NCBI GenBank assembly: GCA_964390805.1
Contig: CAYMKL010000066.1
Span: forward strand, 1 to 38,380
Source: CAYMKL01 sp964390805
Lineage (GTDB): Bacteria > Chloroflexota > Anaerolineae > VGOG01
DNA: 38,380 nt
Direction: 5' to 3'
In this document: positions 14,375 to 22,580 of the stretch, in pieces
Numbering within the stretch: the first letter of the stretch is position 1
Layout of the letters: each line of letters opens with the position of its first letter
Position numbers and translations under genes: made by a program
Notes under the pieces: generated by a model
Told to the model about the DNA's origin: nothing
Databases searched by the model: none
Seen by the model: only the letters and a program-made list of their open reading frames with translations

Positions 14375-15229
14375 ATGCCTGACATCACCTTAATCTCCAA
14401 AGCCGTTGACTTCATCGAAGACAACCTCAGGGAAGCCATTGCTGTTGGCGACATGGCGGATGCAGTAGCCTATTCACTGTATCATTTCTGCCGGACGTTC
14501 AACCAGGCCACCCATCACACGCCCTATGATTACCTGATGCGAAGGCGGCTTTCCCAAGCAACCCAGGAGTTGCTCCAAACCGATAGGAAGATCATTGACA
14601 TCGCTCTCGATTATCAGTTCAACAGCCCTGAGACGTTCTCCCGCGCCTTCAAGCGCATGTTTGAGATGCAACCGAGTCAGTTGAGAAAGCAGGGTAGGGT
14701 TGACAGATGGCAACTCATGCCCAGGTTGACCTTTGCGCATATCAAGCACATCGGTAAGGGAGCGTATCTCAGACCTGTGTTGGAAGAAAAGGATGCCTTT
14801 CAAGTCGCCGGGGTAATGACGCTGGTCAGGGATGATCAGACAGTCATTTCAGAACTTTGGGAGTTACTCGTCCGGGAACTAGAAAGCAACCAGACCGCCA
14901 CCAAACCAGAGAACTACTACGGTATTGCCTACTATCCAGAGGATTGGGAAGATCGCGGTTTTCTGTACATGGCGGCCGTCGAGATTCAAGGGTTGGACAT
15001 CGCAAACGCTGCCTTGGCTGTGAAGACGATTCCGTCGCTGAAGTACGCCAGGTTCATACATAAAGGCCCCACGAGAGAGCTTCAACTGACCTTAGACTAC
15101 GTTTACCACACCTGGTTGCCAAAATCTGGACAGAGCCTCTCATACCCACTGATCATTGAGCATTACGGGCAGGATTTCAGAAGCTTGGACAACGAAGAGT
15201 CTGAAAGGGAAATCCACATTCCCATCTAG
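14375..15229 (+). CDS. AraC-family regulator with GyrI-like effector domain
   Basis: This 284-residue transcription factor has two helix-turn-helix motifs at its N-terminus (about residues 10-105, including VGDMADAVAYSLYHFCRTFN and DIALDYQFNSPETFSRAFKR). A GyrI-like ligand-binding domain follows (about 120-284). The layout is that of Rob/SoxS-related drug or stress sensors. It follows the stand-alone GyrI-like gene by 36 nt and ends 12 nt before module copy 6, so it closes that transcription unit. Confidence 0.88.
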   Translation: MPDITLISKAVDFIEDNLREAIAVGDMADAVAYSLYHFCRTFNQATHHTPYDYLMRRRLSQATQELLQTDRKIIDIALDYQFNSPETFSRAFKRMFEMQPSQLRKQGRVDRWQLMPRLTFAHIKHIGKGAYLRPVLEEKDAFQVAGVMTLVRDDQTVISELWELLVRELESNQTATKPENYYGIAYYPEDWEDRGFLYMAAVEIQGLDIANAALAVKTIPSLKYARFIHKGPTRELQLTLDYVYHTWLPKSGQSLSYPLIIEHYGQDFRSLDNEESEREIHIPI

Positions 15230-15242
15230 AGGTTCCAAAGCA

Positions 15243-15280
15243 AAGCGGGAGGTTTAGAGCCCTCCCGCTTTTGCTTTTCG
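15243..15280 (+). terminator. Rho-independent terminator, module copy 6
   Basis: A stem of AAGCGGGAGG (15243-15252) with CCTCCCGCTT (15261-15270), followed by TTGCTTTTCG. It ends the AraC unit. Confidence 0.86.
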
Positions 15281-15301
15281 ATCGGGGCATCGTACCGGTG
15301 G

Positions 15302-15330
15302 TTGACTTGTAAGGGCTCATGCTGTACAAT
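15302..15330 (+). promoter_or_regulatory. Sigma70-type promoter, module copy 6
   Basis: TTGACT at 15302-15307, a 17-bp spacer and TACAAT at 15325-15330. It drives the nitroreductase gene with a leader of about 27 nt. Confidence 0.8.
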
Positions 15331-15363
15331 ACTATCAATCTACCGGTGAATGAGGAGGCAAAC

Positions 15364-15873
15364 ATGGAGTTCTCAGAGCTAATCGAAACACGGTACAGCG
15401 TGCGGGCCTACAAGGCCGACCCGGTGGAGGATGAGGTGCTGAACCAGGTGCTCGAAGCGGCGCGCCTGGCGCCCACGGCGGCCAACCGGCAGCCCTTTCA
15501 GATCATCGTGATCCCCACCGCAGGGCGAGAAGCGGAACTGAAGCGTATCTACCCCAGCAAATGGTTCGCGCAAGCGCCGCTGGTCATCTGCGCCTGCGGG
15601 ATTCCGGCCCAGGGCTGGACCCGCAGGGACGGCAAGAACTACACCGACGTGGACGTGGCCATCGTCATGGATCACCTGACTCTGGCCGCTGCCAGCCTGG
15701 GTTTGGGCACCTGCTGGATTGCCGCCTTCGACCCCATGGCCGCGCGCCAGGTGCTGGGTCTGCCCGATGGCGTAGAGCCCATCGTCTTCACGCCGCTGGG
15801 GTATCCGGCAGACCGGCCCGGGCTGAAAAAGCGCCAAGCGTTGTCTGAGCTGGTGCGCTACGAACGCTCGTGA
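15364..15873 (+). CDS. Nitroreductase-family FMN oxidoreductase
   Basis: This 169-residue protein has the family signature ETRYSVRAY at the N-terminus (FMN phosphate contact), APTAANRQPF (flavin ring contact) and GLGTCWIAAF near the C-terminus. These enzymes are usually dimeric and use NAD(P)H to reduce nitro compounds, quinones or flavin-bound substrates. ATG 15364 has AGGAGG 5 nt upstream. Its GC and codon use resemble the core genes more than the preceding accessory genes, so copy 6 may mark the edge of the array. Confidence 0.9.
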   Translation: MEFSELIETRYSVRAYKADPVEDEVLNQVLEAARLAPTAANRQPFQIIVIPTAGREAELKRIYPSKWFAQAPLVICACGIPAQGWTRRDGKNYTDVDVAIVMDHLTLAAASLGLGTCWIAAFDPMAARQVLGLPDGVEPIVFTPLGYPADRPGLKKRQALSELVRYERS

Positions 15874-15918
15874 AATGCCCCACCAGCATTTAAGGAGGAG
15901 AAGACAAGGAGGGAGGTA

Positions 15919-17658
15919 ATGAATAGGGAAGCTCTTGCCATTTGCCGGAGAGTCGCTCTTGTCGGGCTGATCGTTCTGCTGTTGGGAGCGTGCAGTCAAG
16001 CGGAGGAAGAGGCGTCGCCGACCACCGCCCCCACTCACGAGCCAACCCCCGGCCCCACTCACGAGCCGACCGCCAGTCCCACCAACGAGCCGACCGCCAC
16101 CCCTACTCATGAGCCGCCCCCCACTCCCACTCACAAGCCGGCCGCCACGCCCACTCACGATCCGTCCGCCAGCCCCACTCACGATCCGACCCCCAGCCCC
16201 ACTCATGAGCCGGTTACCAGCCCCACTCACGAGCCGACCGCCACGCCCAGCCACAAGCCGGCCGCTGCCCCCATCTGGGAGCCGGCCGAGTGCAAGGGCT
16301 TCGTGTCGCGGAGTTCGAAAACTGAGTGCGGCTATTTGGTGGTTCCAGAGGACCGAACCCAACCAGATAGCAGGATGATCCGGCTGTATGCGGTCGTGAT
16401 CCCAAGTGTCAGCGACAATCCCAAGCCTGATCCACTGGTCTTTCTGAGCGGGGGACCAGGTGCGCCTGCCATGATTGCTGTCGGCCATATTCAGGGGATT
16501 CTGGGGGCTATTCTGCAGGAGCGCGATCTCGTCGCTTTTGACCAGCGGGGTGTGGGGCTCTCGGAGCCATCACTGGATTGTCCAGAATACGAGGAGGTGG
16601 TGCTAGAGACGTATGGGGCCGACGTCAGCTCCGAGGAGGCCCGGGAGCGAATGTTCGATGCAATGAGAGCCTGTCGAGATCGCTTGACGGAAGAGGGGGT
16701 CAACCTCTCCGCGTACACCAGCGCCGCCAGCGCGGCCGACGTCCACGACCTGATGGAGGCGCTGGGGTACGATCACTACAACCTCTATGGCGGCTCTTAC
16801 GGGACGCGCCTGGCCCTGGTTATCATGCGGGATTACCCTGACGAGGTCCGCAGTGCGGTACTGGATTCGGTGGCTCCCCCGCACGTGGACATACTCGAGC
16901 TGCGGGCGGTGGCCGCCTATCGGGCGATGGAACTGGTTTTCGAGCAATGTGCCCGGGACGAGGCATGCAGCGAGAAATACCCCGATCTTAAGGAAACGTT
17001 CTTCTCGCTTCTCGACGAACTGGAGGAGGAGCCCCTGCCAGTCAGCGTGGGGGGAACAACCTACCAGGTCGGCGCCGATGAATTCGTCGAGCTGGTCCTC
17101 ATGAGGATGTACGACATCACCGGGATATCGGGGCTCCCGAGCGCGATCTGCGAGGTTGCGGACGGCCAGACGAGTTCGCTGAGCTCCCAAGTGGCGATCG
17201 TTCTCTCCCTGTCTCAAATCGTTTGGGAGGGGATGAACATCTCGGTAACGTGTCACGATGAGGCCCCCTTCAACTCGGCCGAGGACGCCGACGCAATCAA
17301 CGCGGACCTGCACCCGGCCATCGCCCGAGGGCTGGAAGCTGATAATCTCCCATGGCTGGTGGAGCTCTGCGAGATGTGGGGCGCGGCCGAGGCGGACGCG
17401 GTGGAGGCCGAACCGGTCCGGGTTGACGTTCCCGCCTTGATCCTGACGGGGGAATTCGATCCGGACACTCCGCTGGATTTCGCGACCAGCACGGCCGAGT
17501 ACCTGCCAAAGGCGCAATCGTTCCTGATCCCCGGTCACACGCATGACGTACTGAGCTCGAGTGCCTGCGCTCGGGAGATCATGAAGCAGTTCCTGGACGC
17601 ACCGGAGGAGACCCCGGACACCAGCTGCCTGGATCAGTCCAAGCTGACGTTTTACTAG
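15919..17658 (+). CDS. Secreted lipoprotein alpha/beta hydrolase (TAP-like peptidase)
   Basis: This 579-residue exported protein begins with a lipoprotein signal (LLGAC lipobox near residue 25). A linker of about 11 repeats of an 8-residue unit (PTHEPTAS type, about residues 37-116) follows. The catalytic part has an oxyanion-type FLSGGPGAP segment and the nucleophile elbow GGSYG with Ser293. A C-terminal TAP-like region holds LILTGEFDPDTP and GHTHDVLSS, giving the acid and histidine. It resembles tripeptidyl or prolyl aminopeptidases that trim peptides outside the cell. The ribosome site GGAGGGAGG is strong. It probably shares the copy 6 promoter with the nitroreductase gene. Confidence 0.88.
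   Translation: MNREALAICRRVALVGLIVLLLGACSQAEEEASPTTAPTHEPTPGPTHEPTASPTNEPTATPTHEPPPTPTHKPAATPTHDPSASPTHDPTPSPTHEPVTSPTHEPTATPSHKPAAAPIWEPAECKGFVSRSSKTECGYLVVPEDRTQPDSRMIRLYAVVIPSVSDNPKPDPLVFLSGGPGAPAMIAVGHIQGILGAILQERDLVAFDQRGVGLSEPSLDCPEYEEVVLETYGADVSSEEARERMFDAMRACRDRLTEEGVNLSAYTSAASAADVHDLMEALGYDHYNLYGGSYGTRLALVIMRDYPDEVRSAVLDSVAPPHVDILELRAVAAYRAMELVFEQCARDEACSEKYPDLKETFFSLLDELEEEPLPVSVGGTTYQVGADEFVELVLMRMYDITGISGLPSAICEVADGQTSSLSSQVAIVLSLSQIVWEGMNISVTCHDEAPFNSAEDADAINADLHPAIARGLEADNLPWLVELCEMWGAAEADAVEAEPVRVDVPALILTGEFDPDTPLDFATSTAEYLPKAQSFLIPGHTHDVLSSSACAREIMKQFLDAPEETPDTSCLDQSKLTFY
16030..16266 (+). repeat. 24-bp in-frame tandem repeat (PTHEPTAx linker)
   Basis: Ten to eleven degenerate units of 24 bp, each roughly CCCACTCACGAGCCGACCGC, encode a Pro/Thr-rich spacer between the lipid anchor and the hydrolase domain. 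Units differ by point changes and remain in frame, so unit number can vary by slippage without breaking the protein. Confidence 0.85.
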
Positions 17659-17748
17659 GGGGGCGGGGAACCTGGAGGCTTCCGCACGGATCAACAGATA
17701 CCCTGATGAGATGATGACCCATCGCGGGCTGCCCGGCAGCGCGGCGGC

Positions 17749-17800
17749 GGCCCCCAACGCGCTCGTCCTGGCGGTACTGGTGGCCAACGCGTTGGGGGCC
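17749..17800. repeat. 13-bp perfect inverted repeat
   Basis: GGCCCCCAACGCG at 17749-17761 and its exact complement at 17788-17800, 26 bp apart, lie downstream of the hydrolase gene. The right arm also contains a palindrome, CCAACGCGTTGG. It could be a terminator-like hairpin without a T tract, or a small mobile palindrome. Confidence 0.6.
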
Positions 17801-17834
17801 AAGTCAATGTCAGTGAGTTAAGGTGTCCATCCCA

Positions 17835-17930
17835 GACCTGACAGGTTTCGAAGCAGCTTTTCGACGCAAAATGTGTCCAGAATCGGGTCAATCTAGCTGA
17901 AAACGATACCTTTCGGAAACCTGTCAGGTC
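17835..17930. repeat. 96-bp element with 15-bp inverted ends (MITE-like)
   Basis: GACCTGACAGGTTTC at 17835-17849 and its exact complement at 17916-17930. Each end contains the self-palindrome ACCTGACAGGT. It is non-coding. From memory, similar ends are common in Chloroflexota genomes, which would suit a dispersed repeat. The rest of 17659-17981 holds no gene. Confidence 0.7.
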
Positions 17931-17981
17931 TTAGCTTACTGGCGTTGGCGGCCAAGTAACCTGGGCCGGGAGCGGGAAGGA

Positions 17982-20384
17982 TCACCTGACAAGCCTTGCC
18001 ACCAAGAACCGTCCTAACCACTGCATCAGGTCAAGCAAAAAGCTGTCGTGCCCTCCGAGCTTCTCTGGGGCCTGATGCCCCACGCCCTGCGGGGCCGGAG
18101 CCTGCTGCGCCGGCTGCGGATCGGCCTGCACTGCGATCACCTTCCCCTGGTGCTCGAACACCACGTTCGGCCCGGCCTGCAAGAGCTGGTTGACCGCCGC
18201 GTCCTTCGCCAGCTCGAAGTACTCTGCCGAGGCGAAGCGCACTATGCGGTCTGCATTCGCCTCCAGCCAACCCTCGTCGGCAGTCACCAGGGAGTCCAGG
18301 CCAAGATCGGCGACCAGGCTCAGGTCGAAGGCGTAACGCCCCACCTGGGCCGCGCTTTTGTCTCCCACGTTCACCACGTTGGCACCGGCGGCCAGGCCGA
18401 CCTGCGTCGCCTGCTGGTAGGCCAGGTTCTGCGCCCGTGCCCCTACGGTCGCCGCGCCCGACACCTGGTTGATGTCCGGACGGCCGTCGCCGTCCAGGTC
18501 CTGCCTGTAAAGTTGCATGTTGGCCGCCGAAGCTGCCCCGCTCGCCTGCCCCTGCACCACGCCGACGGTGTATGGCGTTACGATTCCGTACCGCAGCCCC
18601 AGGGCTTCGGTCTCCTCGACCAGCGCCGCTGTCTCTCCTTCCACCCGCACCCGGTCAAGCAACTCGCCGACACGGCGGGTGGCCCACAGCCGAGGCACGA
18701 ACGGGTGATCGCCCGCCTCCTTCAGATCGAAGCTGTAGACCTGCTCCCACACCTCTTCGGCCATTTGGCCCCGCAACCGCACCACGGCGACCTTGGAGTT
18801 GGCAGTGGAGTAGCGTCCGACCAGCGCCAGGCTCGATCCGACGAACAGGTCGGGCAGTTGGCGGGGGTACACGTCCTCGACCCCTAGCCCCTCGAACTCC
18901 ACCTCCACGTCAGTCAGCAGCGGATGGGCGATCTGACTGTAGAAGGTGGTCAGCACGCGCTCCAGGCTCTCGCCGGGCTGGACGTAAGTCACTGCCCCGT
19001 GGTTCTGGGCGGCGATGCGGTCCAGCAAGTGGGTGTTGACGTCGTAGCCCACGCCAAACACGTGGATGCTGGCTCCCACGGCGTCATTTCCCAGCCGCAC
19101 GCTGTCCACGATGGCCGCCTCGTCGGCGATGCCAGCGGTGGGCAGGCCGTCGGTGAGGAAGACGATGACGCCGCTACGTACGCCGCTGCGTGCATATGAT
19201 GAAGCGGCTGATGAAGCGGCAGTTGTTCCAGGACGCGACTGGCCATCGCCACGCAAGCGTGGTAGCATCTCCAACCCCCGCCGCAGTGCGCCCTCAATGT
19301 CGGTGTTGCCACGCTCGTGGAGGCGGGCGACGTAGGATTGAGCGCGGCGGATGGTCTGGGCAGTGACCGGCTGGAGAGCTTCGGCCTGGGTCTCAATGCG
19401 GTCGTCGAAGCTGACGATGGCGAAGCGGTCGCTTTCGTCCAGTTGGCCCAGGATGAATTGCAGTGCCTGCCGAGCCTGCTCGATCTTCTCGCCAGCCATG
19501 GAGCCGGAGCGGTCAACGACGAAGACGATTTCTTTGGGAGCGGCGTCAGCCTCGGCCACGTTGGAACTGGGAGAGAGCAGGAGCAGGAAGTGGCCCTCGC
19601 CCGGGCGCTCCGGATCGGTGTGGGTCAGCAGGCCAGCGCCAAACGGCTGGCCAGTGAGGGTGTAGTACAGCTCGAAGTGCTCGGTGGGCAACACGTTCTC
19701 GGCATGATACGTGGCCCGCACGCGCTCGGGGCTGAGCCGCTCCACGGCGAGTTGGTGGCCCGGCGAGTAGACGTGCGAAATGCCATTTCGCCCAGCTACC
19801 CCGTCGTCGGCTCGCAGGTCCACCTCCACCAACACCTCCCGCAGCGGGGCCAGGGAGTAGCGCTCGGTGCCCAGGGCGTAGAAGTAGCGGTGGAGATCCC
19901 CCTGGGGCAACAACAGCTCCTCGTACTCCAGGATCATGCTCGTGGCCCCCAGTGGCGGCAGGGTCAGGTCCACGGCGTAGGTTTCCCAGCCAAGGTACTG
20001 GAGCAGCGACGGGTCCTGCCGGTCGGCGATGGCCTTCTGGAGATAGGCCTCCGTCTCAGCACGGCTCATGTTCTGCACCGTCCGAGGCGTACCGTCGAGT
20101 TGCACGGTGAAGCCACGAATGGTCGCGCCGGGGGGCAGGGGGAAGACGTAGCGGGCCTCCACGGGCGAGAGGTAGGGGTTGGAGAAGCGCTGTTCGACGC
20201 GGGTGTGGGCGTGGGGGCCGTCAATGGTCACTGTCACCCGGTGGTAATCCACCTGCAGGTAGCCCACTTCTGGCGGGAAGGGGATCATCATCCCGTCGGC
20301 CAGGGCAGTGGAGGCCAGCAGCCCGCTCAGGGCCAGGGCCAACACAAGGGCGGATATCGTTTTGCGTTTCGTTTTGCACTTCAT
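17982..20384 (-). CDS. Secreted VIT and VWA domain protein
   Basis: This 800-residue protein has a signal peptide (MKCKTKRKTISALVLALALS, then cleavage after STALA). A VIT domain (about residues 30-165) follows, then a VWA domain from about residue 285 with a MIDAS motif in VVDRSGSM and a later VFLTDGLP segment. This is the inter-alpha-trypsin inhibitor heavy chain-like layout; such proteins bind ligands or matrix through the metal site. ATG 20384 follows AGGAGGTGCTCCC; the open frame extends 13 codons further upstream without a site. The C-terminal part is Ala/Gly-rich and not assigned. It is isolated from its neighbours by repeats. Confidence 0.9.
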   Translation of the reverse strand: MKCKTKRKTISALVLALALSGLLASTALADGMMIPFPPEVGYLQVDYHRVTVTIDGPHAHTRVEQRFSNPYLSPVEARYVFPLPPGATIRGFTVQLDGTPRTVQNMSRAETEAYLQKAIADRQDPSLLQYLGWETYAVDLTLPPLGATSMILEYEELLLPQGDLHRYFYALGTERYSLAPLREVLVEVDLRADDGVAGRNGISHVYSPGHQLAVERLSPERVRATYHAENVLPTEHFELYYTLTGQPFGAGLLTHTDPERPGEGHFLLLLSPSSNVAEADAAPKEIVFVVDRSGSMAGEKIEQARQALQFILGQLDESDRFAIVSFDDRIETQAEALQPVTAQTIRRAQSYVARLHERGNTDIEGALRRGLEMLPRLRGDGQSRPGTTAASSAASSYARSGVRSGVIVFLTDGLPTAGIADEAAIVDSVRLGNDAVGASIHVFGVGYDVNTHLLDRIAAQNHGAVTYVQPGESLERVLTTFYSQIAHPLLTDVEVEFEGLGVEDVYPRQLPDLFVGSSLALVGRYSTANSKVAVVRLRGQMAEEVWEQVYSFDLKEAGDHPFVPRLWATRRVGELLDRVRVEGETAALVEETEALGLRYGIVTPYTVGVVQGQASGAASAANMQLYRQDLDGDGRPDINQVSGAATVGARAQNLAYQQATQVGLAAGANVVNVGDKSAAQVGRYAFDLSLVADLGLDSLVTADEGWLEANADRIVRFASAEYFELAKDAAVNQLLQAGPNVVFEHQGKVIAVQADPQPAQQAPAPQGVGHQAPEKLGGHDSFLLDLMQWLGRFLVARLVR

Positions 20385-20420
20385 GGGAGCACCTCCTGGG
20401 TTTTTGTGATCTCTCGGAGC

Positions 20421-20481
20421 CACTACAACGGATTGAGAAAGGAACGGATTTCTTCCGCTCTATTCCAAATCCGTTGTAGTG
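20421..20481. repeat. 61-bp element with 14-bp inverted ends
   Basis: CACTACAACGGATT at 20421-20434 and its exact complement at 20468-20481 lie just upstream of the VIT/VWA gene. A transcript starting upstream would carry this hairpin in its leader. It is likely a small palindromic repeat. Confidence 0.68.
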
Positions 20482-20591
20482 TCCCGCGGATCTGCTCCCA
20501 TGATAGCAGAACTATGTGGCAGGAGGGTGACAGTGCGGGGTCTGAAAAGGCACAAACGGGGGGCAATGCGGGGACGGCGAATGGATACAAG

Positions 20592-20841
20592 GATTCCCCT
20601 CCCTGGCAGGGAGGGGTTAGGGGAGGGTGGAGTCCACGCCGTTAGTCTCACCCCCTCCCGGCCTCCCCCTCATAGGGGGAGGGGACTTGCCGCCCTCGCC
20701 TTTGCAGGCAAGCTAGAGTTTCCCTCTCTAGCAGGGAGGGGTTAGGGGAGGGTGGAATCCGCGCCGTTAGTCCCACCCCCTCCCGGCCTCCCCCTCATAG
20801 GGGGAGAAGACTCGCCGCCCTCGCCTTTGCGAGCAAGCTAC
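20592..20841. repeat. Tandem duplication of a 125-bp G/C-rich repeat
   Basis: Two head-to-tail copies with a period of about 125 bp. Each has a CCCTCCCTGGCAGGGAGGG-type hairpin, a shared GTTAGGGGAGGGTGGA block and CCGCCCTCGCCTTTGC. It occupies the gap between the divergent flank of the VIT/VWA gene and the end of the histidine kinase gene. The stretch 20482-20591 holds no gene. Confidence 0.72.
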
Positions 20842-20845
20842 ACAC

Positions 20846-22465
20846 TCAGAGCAGGGGCAGGGCAAAGCTAGCTGTCGTGCCCGACTCTCCTCCACCTGCC
20901 CCGTCCGCCCTCGAAGTGCTCTCCAGCCAGATGCAGCCACCGTGGGCCTCGACCAGCGCTTTGGCGATGGAAAGGCCCAGGCCGCTCCCGCCGCGCTCCC
21001 GCGAACGGGAACGGTCGGCGCGATAGAAGCGCTCGAAGACGTGGGGAAGGTCTGCGGCGGGAATTCCCTCACCCGTGTCGGCGACGCTGAGGATGGCCCA
21101 CCCTCCGTCGGGCAGGGGCGGACTAGAGGTTAGAGGTTCGGTACGCCCCCCTTCAACCCTTAGCCCATAACCCACAATCGTTACCTTTCCGCCGGCGGGC
21201 GTATGCTTGAGGGCGTTGTCCAGCAGATTGACCAGCACCTGCTCGACACGGTCCGGGTCGGCGGAGGCGGTGAGGGGGATGTCGGGGAGTTCGACAGTGA
21301 GATGGAGTCCTTTGCCTACCAGATGCGGAGTCAGTTTCTCGATGGTGGAGCGTACCACGGTGCGCAGGTCCACCGGCCGGCGACGGAGCGTGAGGGCCTG
21401 GGCGTCGGCGCGGGAGAGGATCAGCAGGTCGTTGACCAGTCGGATCAGGCGGTCGGTCTCGCTTTCGATGGAGGCCAGGAATCGCTCGCGCACCATTGGA
21501 TCGTCCACCGCGCCGTCCCGCAGTGTCTCCACCGACCCCTTGACAGCCGTCAGCGGGGTGCGCAGTTCGTGGGAGACGTCGGTCACGAACTGGGCCCGCA
21601 TCCGCTCCACGGCCCGCAGCCGGTCCCGCATGGCAATGAAAGTGCGGCTCAACTGTCCCAGTTCGTCCTGGCCTGTGGTGTGTAGTGGGTACTCGAAATC
21701 GCCGTCGGCCAACCGCCCAGCAGCAACGGTCAGCGCCCGCACCGGCCGAGCGATGGTGCGCGCCAGCGCCAGTCCCATCAATGCTGAAAGGGGCAGGGCG
21801 ACGGTCGCCGCCAGCAGCAGCCGCCAGCGCAGGTCCGAGAGCACCGCCGCCACGTCACGCAGGGGCTGGCCCAGGTAGACCACCCCGGCCATGCGCCCTT
21901 CGACTGATGGCGAAGCGGCGCTCGGGGCAGGCTCTTCGACCAGCACGGGTACGGACACGAACAGCCAGTCCTCTCCGTCCGTCATCCGCTGGTACGTCTG
22001 CTGCTCCCCCCGCAGTGCGGCGGCCACAGCCGCTTCTTCGCTCAGATCCCGCCCTTCATCGCCTCCGGCCGAATCCACCAGCACCACGCCCCGCTCGTCC
22101 AGCACGCGGATTCGCGTCTCCAGCACGGCGCTGAGTTCCACTGAGGCCTCGTCCAGGTAGGACAAGGGGGCGCGCTCCAGGTCGGAGGGGGGAGCGTTGC
22201 TGTCTACCTGGACGGAGATGTTGGAGGCCTGTTGCTGCTGCACAGTGTTGTAGGCTGAGGGCAACTCCTGGGGCTGAAGGGCTGCGGTGGCGCCGGGGAT
22301 CAAAGCCTGGACGATGAGGTGAGCCTGAGCCACCAGGCTCTGCTCCATCGCTGCCAGGAAATAGCCCCGCGCCATAGAAAGGAGCAGAAAGCTCACCACC
22401 GTCATGGCAACGAAAATGACGGCCAGGTGGCTGAGGATGAGTTTGATGCGCAAGCTACGAATCAT
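20846..22465 (-). CDS. Sensor histidine kinase (PhoR/BaeS type)
   Basis: This 539-residue membrane kinase has a first membrane segment at about residues 7-33, an extracytoplasmic sensor of about 140 residues, a second segment (LLLAATVALPLSALMGLALA), a HAMP linker, then the phosphoacceptor H-box VSHELRTPL with His299. The ATP-binding part shows the N-box DNALKHTPAGG, VADTGEGIP and GSGLGLSIA. The start is placed at 22465 (MIRSLRIKLILS) because AGAGGA lies just upstream; the longer frame reads into a palindromic repeat. It is the partner of the response regulator encoded directly upstream. The signal sensed is unknown. Confidence 0.93.
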   Translation of the reverse strand: MIRSLRIKLILSHLAVIFVAMTVVSFLLLSMARGYFLAAMEQSLVAQAHLIVQALIPGATAALQPQELPSAYNTVQQQQASNISVQVDSNAPPSDLERAPLSYLDEASVELSAVLETRIRVLDERGVVLVDSAGGDEGRDLSEEAAVAAALRGEQQTYQRMTDGEDWLFVSVPVLVEEPAPSAASPSVEGRMAGVVYLGQPLRDVAAVLSDLRWRLLLAATVALPLSALMGLALARTIARPVRALTVAAGRLADGDFEYPLHTTGQDELGQLSRTFIAMRDRLRAVERMRAQFVTDVSHELRTPLTAVKGSVETLRDGAVDDPMVRERFLASIESETDRLIRLVNDLLILSRADAQALTLRRRPVDLRTVVRSTIEKLTPHLVGKGLHLTVELPDIPLTASADPDRVEQVLVNLLDNALKHTPAGGKVTIVGYGLRVEGGRTEPLTSSPPLPDGGWAILSVADTGEGIPAADLPHVFERFYRADRSRSRERGGSGLGLSIAKALVEAHGGCIWLESTSRADGAGGGESGTTASFALPLL

Positions 22466-22485
22466 GGTGTATCCTCTGTGCAACT

Positions 22486-22580
22486 CCCTCTCCCTCGGAG
22501 GGAGAGGGCTGGGGTGAGGGTGGAGCACTGCCTTCAGGAGCTAGGCCGACCCTCCCCCAGCCCCTCCCTGCTAGAGAGGG
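22486..22580. repeat. Palindromic repeat between regulator and kinase genes
   Basis: CCCTCTCCCTC at 22486-22496 and its exact complement at 22498-22508, followed by the core GGGCTGGGGTGAGGG seen near position 40, then a second complementary pair (CCCTCCCCCAGCCCCTCCC). It lies inside the two-component operon and would put a hairpin in the transcript between the two genes. Confidence 0.7.

Noticed and set aside
16030..16266. CRISPR array
   Set aside because: The 24-bp repeats are contiguous, in frame and encode a Pro/Thr linker; there are no unique spacers.
15379..17802. Long minus-strand frames opposite the nitroreductase and hydrolase genes
   Set aside because: No family motifs or ribosome sites; the plus-strand products carry clear catalytic motifs.
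19317..20645. Long plus-strand open frame of 442 codons opposite the VIT/VWA gene
   Set aside because: It is a mirror of the high-GC gene on the other strand; the minus-strand product has a signal peptide and clear VIT and VWA motifs.
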